Positions 32,675 through 36,803 of a stretch of DNA of 36,803 nucleotides are shown piece after piece. Within the stretch, counting starts at the first letter, position 1, and every line of letters starts with the position of its first letter. The notes under the pieces are model-generated. The model saw only the letters and a program-made list of their open reading frames with translations. It was not told where the DNA came from and made no database searches. A program made the translations under genes and the position numbers. This DNA is from Bacillota bacterium (GTDB lineage: Bacteria > Bacillota > Sulfobacillia > Sulfobacillales > Sulfobacillaceae), in assembly GCA_023512105.1 (NCBI GenBank), contig JAIMAE010000013.1, positions 1-36,803 on the forward strand, in the 5' to 3' direction.

Positions 32675-33921
32675 CTGAGCCATCCCCAGTTTTGGGGCAG
32701 TGCCCGGGGAACGCAAAAAGGAAATCCCCTCGCTGACCGCGAAAGATTAGGTCGTCACACCATCATGCGGAAAGCGAGGGGTATCTCCATGGCGAGTGTA
32801 CCACAATGGGAGGCGTGGTGGATGACCCAGATGGGCTCGTTGCGCCGATCGCAGGCAAAAACGTTGGTAGCCTGTATGGCGGGGTTGATCCGCGATGGGC
32901 ACCTGGGCGTCGCCGCCATCGGGCGCGCCATGCCGGGGCCGGTCGCCCCGAAACACCGGATTAAACGGGTGGACCGGTTTTTGAGCGACGCCCGGCTGGA
33001 CCGGGATGCAGCCCGTGCCGATCGCATCCGGCTCGTCGTCATGGGCCGGAAGGTGGTGCGGGTCATTATCGATGGGACGGATGTGCATGATGGCCATCAG
33101 ACCCTGGTGGCGGCGATCGTCACGGGGCATCGCCGGGCCCTGCCGGTCGCGGCGGAGACGGTGGCGAAGGCAGACCTGACCTTGCGGCAAAACGCGATCG
33201 AACTCGCGTTCCTACAGCGCGTGCGGCGGCTCTTTCCCCCCGGCTGTCAGCCCATCCTGCTGGCGGACCGCGGCTTTTGTCGGGTCGCGTGCCTCGCGGC
33301 CGCCGAGGCCCTCGGATGGCGGTACGTCATTCGGCTGACCGGTGACCGGTGGGTGGACACGCCCGATTACACCGGGATCCTCCACGACCTGCCGGCCCGC
33401 CGGGTCCGCTGGGGGGATTGGCGCCGGGCCGCCATCACGAAAGCCCGGTTCGTGACCCGGTTGATCGCCACTTGGGCGGAGGGGCAGCAAGCACCGGGGT
33501 TTCTCGTCACCAATCTCCAATACGTCTCCACCGACCAAGTCATCCGCGAATATGCCCGCCGGTTTCAGATCGAAGAATGCTTCAAGGATAGCAAAAACAG
33601 CCACCGGGGCGGGTTGCGACTGCGGGGGGTACACGTTACCCGCGCCGATCGGTGGAACCGCCTGTGGGTGATTTGGATGTGGGCCTATGCCTGGCTGTCG
33701 TGGGTGGAGCGCTGGGCGGAGGACACGGGCTGGGCACGCCGCCTGCGCGCCAACACCGTCCAGCACCGCACCCATGCCTGTTGGAAGGTAGGCTGGTACG
33801 CGTGGCGTGAACTGCATCCGTCGCTGGACGCCCTGTTACCGTGGCAGCCACGGCTGCTACTGCTCACGCTGGAGTCCCTTCGCGGGTAGTGAATTACGTA
33901 GTTAAAGTGGGGATCAGTCAG
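32675..33921 (+). mobile_element. IS4-family insertion sequence, apparently intact
   Basis: The ends CTGAGCCATCCCCAGTTTT (32675-32693) and, inverted, CTGACTGATCCCCACTTTA (33921-33903) match at 14 of 19 positions. The length is 1247 bp with one intact transposase gene. No target duplication is visible in the flanks (...ATGCAATTT and ACCATGTCA...), so ends may be off by a few bases or the copy is old. Confidence 0.75.
32789..33889 (+). CDS. IS4-family transposase
   Basis: 366 residues from ATG 32789, with GAGGGG 7 nt upstream; ATG 32765 is an alternative. The DDE residues are complete: VRVIIDGTDVHDGH (first Asp), PILLADRGFCRVACLAAAEA (second Asp) and YARRFQIEECFKDSKN (Glu), the last being the Y-x2-R-x3-E-x6-K signature of IS4-family enzymes. 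The N-terminal 100 residues (AKTLVACMAGLIRDGHLGVA, PKHRIKRVDRFL) form the usual DNA-binding part. No lesion is visible, so the element could still move. It reads away from the DISARM-like operon towards the AlbA_2 gene, with which it is convergent. Confidence 0.9.
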   Translation: MASVPQWEAWWMTQMGSLRRSQAKTLVACMAGLIRDGHLGVAAIGRAMPGPVAPKHRIKRVDRFLSDARLDRDAARADRIRLVVMGRKVVRVIIDGTDVHDGHQTLVAAIVTGHRRALPVAAETVAKADLTLRQNAIELAFLQRVRRLFPPGCQPILLADRGFCRVACLAAAEALGWRYVIRLTGDRWVDTPDYTGILHDLPARRVRWGDWRRAAITKARFVTRLIATWAEGQQAPGFLVTNLQYVSTDQVIREYARRFQIEECFKDSKNSHRGGLRLRGVHVTRADRWNRLWVIWMWAYAWLSWVERWAEDTGWARRLRANTVQHRTHACWKVGWYAWRELHPSLDALLPWQPRLLLLTLESLRG

Positions 33922-34015
33922 ACCATGTCATGGTTGCTCAAACCTCCCTTGCAGCTCAGAGGAGATTTCAGAAGTGAACCTCAAGTCGACATTTCGATCT
34001 TCGGGGTGTCGCGAC

Positions 34016-35236
34016 TTACGGCAACACCCAAGGAACTGGGCTATGTTGCCAAAGCCACCTCTCAGCGATCTGCTTGACGCTATCTTCGTGGTGTAGATAT
34101 CCTGAATCATCGAGACAACGGATCACGAAATCGATGGCAATATCGAGTAGAGGCTCCTTTGCGCGCCGTAATGGGCCGTAATGCTGCGCTAGCCGGTAGC
34201 CATTTAGATGAACGGGTACCGTTTTTTCCGCCGAAAATAGTCCTTCGGGAGTGATACCGTCTTCCGGCCAGTTACTCAACGAGAGTTGGATATCGGAGCA
34301 GTAAAAACCAGGGAAAATGCGCTGGAGAGTGTCATCCTCACAAATGGACGAAAGCATGCTAGCTAAGCGGTGTGTCACCCACTGCAAAGGAATTGGACTT
34401 AATTGGCCTCGTGCCTCGAAGGCCACCACTCCTTGGCTGTTAAAGCGCAGCCAAACGTGCGGCGTAGAGAACCGTTCCCGTACTCCATCGATGGCATCCC
34501 TCGCTTCGAAAAGACCGTATGCGGACCGCCACTGGTAAGAGGAGACTGTTCCAGAAATAGGTGCCGCGGTTCTGATCGGGAACCGCCGGAGCACGAACTC
34601 CTTTAGTTGCGTCTTGACCTGGCTGTCGAAGACGGGGGGAACGTCGGAGAAGCGCGCCACCACTGTGAGCCAGTAACCATCCGCGTTGGCCATGGCAGCA
34701 TTACTGGCCCATTGCAGATATGTGGATGCCCTCGGATCGCGAGTGTATTCGTCTGCACTGAAAAGACGACGCAGCGATTCCAGGTCGGCTGGGTGGTTTT
34801 GATCGCCTACGCGGTACAGCACCCCTTTCTGATAGTGCCACAATGGCCTAGGGGCTGATTCGGCATCTACCCAAATCGCTAGAATACATCGCGAGGGATC
34901 GTGGGGAAGTGGGATTGTACGAGATTTAGGCCGATATGTAGGCCGAATATCTTGATAGCATCGGTTGCTCAGACGCTCTTCGGCGCTCGCGGTGGGAATG
35001 CCTGGGGGTGGCCATAGGGGTTGTTTGCTGCTGGTTTTACTTCGATCTTCATCCACTCCGATTAAGATGATGCCCCCATCATGATTGGCCATCCCCACAA
35101 TGGACTCGGTGACTGACTGGGAAAAGTCCCGTTTGAAATCGAGGCGCTCCGATTCAGACGGCGGCGAAGGATCCGTTAGCCACGTTTCAAGGTCTGGGAA
35201 GCTCACTGAATCGAAGTTTTCGAATAAGGCCGCCAC
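34016..35236 (-). CDS. AlbA_2 (Schlafen-type) domain protein
   Basis: 406 residues from GTG 35236, with AAGGTGG 7 nt upstream. The N-terminal 65 residues carry the AlbA_2 signature: ESERLDFKRDFSQSVTESIV (residues 28-47), then GMANHDGGIILIGVDED, where the E...K and the ANxxGGxxxIGVxD turn are conserved. GVLYRVGDQNHPAD closes the domain at about residue 145. The remaining 250 residues have no recognised domain. AlbA_2 proteins range from ATP-binding regulators to RNA-cutting Schlafen relatives and are frequent in defence islands; which applies here is unknown. A promoter lies about 100 bp upstream and an IS4 copy separates it from the DISARM-like operon. Confidence 0.8.
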   Translation of the reverse strand: MAALFENFDSVSFPDLETWLTDPSPPSESERLDFKRDFSQSVTESIVGMANHDGGIILIGVDEDRSKTSSKQPLWPPPGIPTASAEERLSNRCYQDIRPTYRPKSRTIPLPHDPSRCILAIWVDAESAPRPLWHYQKGVLYRVGDQNHPADLESLRRLFSADEYTRDPRASTYLQWASNAAMANADGYWLTVVARFSDVPPVFDSQVKTQLKEFVLRRFPIRTAAPISGTVSSYQWRSAYGLFEARDAIDGVRERFSTPHVWLRFNSQGVVAFEARGQLSPIPLQWVTHRLASMLSSICEDDTLQRIFPGFYCSDIQLSLSNWPEDGITPEGLFSAEKTVPVHLNGYRLAQHYGPLRRAKEPLLDIAIDFVIRCLDDSGYLHHEDSVKQIAERWLWQHSPVPWVLP

Positions 35237-35541
35237 ATTATCACCACCTTAGCCAGCGGGTGTTGGGATTTCACGAGTTCCACCCATAGGGTTTGAACCG
35301 CTGATTCGGACCCCATCCAGGACCATCCGCCGCATAAATTGTACAATCTAAAGCGCTGTCCGCAACAAAAAGCCTAACGCCGCGATATTCTACCGGTTTT
35401 GCAACAGGCGTACCCCTGCTGCGGCGTGTTCGACGGTATCAGACTGACATCGGTTGTAAAGCTAAAGAGTTGGTCTGCTGGCCGATGCTAGGTCGTCATT
35501 TCATCCGTTCCAGGGAATCAGCGAGTGGAGTAGCGTGAATG
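35237..35541. other. Intergenic stretch with promoter only
   Basis: About 300 bases without a gene or repeat that I can support, apart from the promoter at 35338-35365. Confidence 0.5.
35338..35365 (-). promoter_or_regulatory. Promoter of the AlbA_2 gene
   Basis: On the minus strand, TTGCGG (35365-35360) and TACAAT (35343-35338) are spaced by 16 nt, about 100 bases upstream of the GTG at 35236. The -10 box is near-consensus. Confidence 0.5.
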
Positions 35542-35949
35542 TCACCCGCGTGAGACAAGAAAAATAACAAACGCAAATAGACCAGCCACTAACAAAGGCG
35601 CAACGACATTTTGGGTGCGCTGACTAGCGCACAATGCCTGTATAGCATCGGTCAAAATTCTCAAGGCTTCGGATGCCATTGGGTCCGAGCCTGACAGCAC
35701 ATCTAGGCCGACTTCAGTAGCCAAATCGAAGTCGGGATGGTTGACGGTTGCACAGATTCGACCCGACAACGCAGCGTTGTCGCGACGCAGTTCTGCTATC
35801 AATCCGTCTCTCCCTTGGGCTTTAATGTAAGTCGAGATGGCTTGCGATGTTGTTAGCGGCGATTCATGTGTGACTGAAACCCATCCCGCCCACTGGTTGC
35901 GCTTTCGAAGCCAATATTGGTGGCTAGCTTGTAGATCTCCTGGGACCAT
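35542..35949 (-). CDS. Tail-anchored small protein of unknown function
   Basis: 135 residues from ATG 35949, with GAGGAGGA about 8 nt upstream. Residues 1-110 are soluble and mostly helical (SQAISTYIKAQGRDGLIAEL, MASEALRILTDAIQALCAS). The last 20 residues form one hydrophobic helix ending in a short basic tail (VVAPLLVAGLFAFVIFLVSR), so the protein is probably anchored in the membrane by its C-terminus, facing the cytoplasm. Tail-anchored partners occur in some membrane-acting defence systems, but no toxin motif is seen. It lies upstream of the AlbA_2 gene on the same strand, 305 bases away, with separate promoters. Confidence 0.6.
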   Translation of the reverse strand: MVPGDLQASHQYWLRKRNQWAGWVSVTHESPLTTSQAISTYIKAQGRDGLIAELRRDNAALSGRICATVNHPDFDLATEVGLDVLSGSDPMASEALRILTDAIQALCASQRTQNVVAPLLVAGLFAFVIFLVSRG

Positions 35950-36001
35950 GAGGCATTCCTCCTCGACGCGCCGTCTGAGACATCATCCAATGCCTAGAAC
36001 T

Positions 36002-36031
36002 ACTGTATTTTGGGTTATATGGAGTTGTCAA
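36002..36031 (-). promoter_or_regulatory. Promoter of the tail-anchored protein gene
   Basis: On the minus strand, TTGACA (36031-36026) and TACAGT (36007-36002) are spaced by 18 nt, about 55 bases upstream of the ATG at 35949. Confidence 0.55.
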
Positions 36032-36105
36032 CCACAACAATTCGTGGTACCCCAACAACGGTTCGGGGGCTGGGTTCCGAGACGCTGGTTGGCGCATGTG
36101 CATAT

Positions 36106-36126
36106 GCCTCGGGGGTTACCCGAGGC
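36106..36126. repeat. Perfect 8-bp hairpin
   Basis: GCCTCGGG-GGTTA-CCCGAGGC forms an 8-bp stem with a 5-nt loop. There is no T tract on either side. It marks the edge between the defence island and the GC-rich remnant to the right. Confidence 0.5.
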
Positions 36127-36276
36127 TCCGGTCACTTGATATGCACTAAATGGGGGGTTGCGAAGGCATTTAGGGTTGGTAGCATGGGGGATGCCCAGGC
36201 AGAGGAGGGCGGGTAGAGGTTCCGGCGAGGCGGGAACTCCCGAAACCTTAGAAAACTTTCCGTAGCATCTCGTCAG

Positions 36277-36537
36277 TTAGTACCCCGCCATCCGCTCCGC
36301 CCGGACGAGCCACGGCCCGAGGAACCCCCGCACCTCGCACCAGTCCTCGGGGGCGGCGAGGGTGGTGCCCCACACCTCGAGCCGCGTGAGGGTGGCCGCC
36401 GTCTCGGGATCCCAGCCGGGGCCCAGCGGCGGCGGGCATGCGGCGGTGCGCTGGGCGGCGGGGCCCTCCTCATACGAGTACAGCGCCACCTGCTGGGACT
36501 CGTCCTGGAGGGCGGCCTCGCGGTCGGCGGCGGCCTC
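36277..36537 (-). pseudogene. C-terminal fragment of an unknown protein
   Basis: The frame is open from the IS21 border at 36537 to the stop at 36277, 86 codons. It reads as real protein: DREAALQDESQQVALYSYEE, then ETAATLTRLEVWGTTLAAPE and DWCEVRGFLGPWLVRAERMA. The 5' part is missing because the IS21 element begins at 36538. GTG 36489 is an internal codon rather than a true start. The family is unknown. GC content is high, like the 12-19.5 kb block and unlike the adjacent defence genes. Confidence 0.6.
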
Positions 36538-36803
36538 TGTATTTGGTCAAATAGAAAGGGACAGTTTGGTCACCGGAATTCCCCGGTTTGGTCAGAAGAA
36601 ATTCCCCAAATTGGTCAAAACGGGTTGCACGGTTCCTCACCCTCTCGGATGGTGAAAAGGGGCCCAGATCCCCCCGAGAGGAGGCTATTTCGACTAAGGA
36701 TGATTACGATGGCTACCATCGACGATATCAAACGGTTGCAAGCCCAGGGATGGTCCGTGTCCGCCATTGCGGCTACCCTGCACCTGGATCGCAAAACCGT
36801 CCG
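36538..36803 (+). mobile_element. IS21-family element, left end (cut by window edge)
   Basis: It begins TGTATTTGGTCA. Four copies of (T/A)TTGGTCA stand at 36542, 36565, 36587 and 36610, a 22-23 bp step, as expected for the multiple terminal transposase-binding sites of IS21 elements. The start of the first transposase gene follows at 36709. Confidence 0.8.
36709..36803 (+). CDS. istA: IS21-family transposase IstA, N-terminal fragment
   Basis: 31 codons are inside the window, from ATG 36709 with AAGGA 8 nt upstream; ATG 36700 is in frame but too close to that site. The sequence ATIDDIKRLQAQGWSVSAIA followed by ATLHLDRKTV is the helix-turn-helix that opens IstA proteins, which bind the element ends and carry the DDE core. 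The istB gene would follow outside the window. Confidence 0.8.
   Translation, partial: MATIDDIKRLQAQGWSVSAIAATLHLDRKTV

Noticed and set aside
35281-35330. tRNA-like T-loop text (GGTTTGAACC)
   Set aside because: No acceptor, D or anticodon stems can be formed around it.

Overview
The window looks like accessory DNA of a GC-rich Gram-positive bacterium. Evidence from the sequence: good AGGAGG-type ribosome-binding sites, frequent GTG/TTG starts, and a PadR/HAAS regulatory pair. A Sulfobacillus-like acidophilic Firmicute is my guess from this mix and from the many ISL3, IS4 and IS21 remnants; no marker gene here proves it.

Layout. (1) 1-8.4 kb is an insertion-sequence graveyard. It holds the 5' part of an ISL3 transposase, a matrixin protease stub, a frameshifted exported protein, an intact lipoprotein, a decayed Tn5-type transposase, an intact PadR plus HAAS operon, a strongly foldable intergenic stretch, a small secreted protein, and an ECF sigma pseudogene. 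The sigma gene is cut by a small TG...CA repeat element, which was itself split by a frameshifted ISL3 element. (2) 8.4-11.1 kb has one clear gene, a flavin-dependent (LLM-class) monooxygenase, between long gene-poor stretches. (3) 11.1-19.5 kb is mostly a very GC-rich block: a tyrosine recombinase with three small Tad/pilin-like genes behind it, a dense cluster of inverted repeats, an RRM RNA-binding protein, a stand-alone recombinase core-binding-like domain, unknown proteins, a possible CheW-like protein, and a 1104-residue RecB-like nuclease/helicase. (4) 19.7-36.2 kb is of clearly lower GC and is a defence island. (5) 36.2-36.8 kb is a gene remnant cut by the left end of an IS21-family element.

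The defence island has three layers. First, a 5-methylcytosine methyltransferase overlaps an NgoMIV-type restriction endonuclease. Convergent with them is an HhH-GPD glycosylase whose catalytic Tyr/Asp pair matches the T:G mismatch glycosylase Mig of Methanothermobacter, which would repair deaminated 5-methylcytosine made by the methyltransferase. Second, a separate 275-residue protein has a restriction-nuclease-like motif in which the expected lysine is arginine. Third, a leftward operon behind a near-perfect sigma-70 promoter encodes a DISARM-like system: a DrmE-like protein split into two genes, a DrmA helicase, a DrmB DUF1998 protein broken by a 1-nt loss in a G run, and an unrecognised 247-residue protein. 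No phospholipase-D-type DrmC is present. An intact IS4 element sits 12 bp upstream of the promoter, followed by an AlbA_2/Schlafen-type protein and a tail-anchored small protein, each with its own promoter.

Working model (inference): methylation plus restriction gives self/non-self discrimination, the glycosylase limits the mutational cost, and the DISARM-like operon is a second barrier that may at present be inactive or phase-variable because of drmB.
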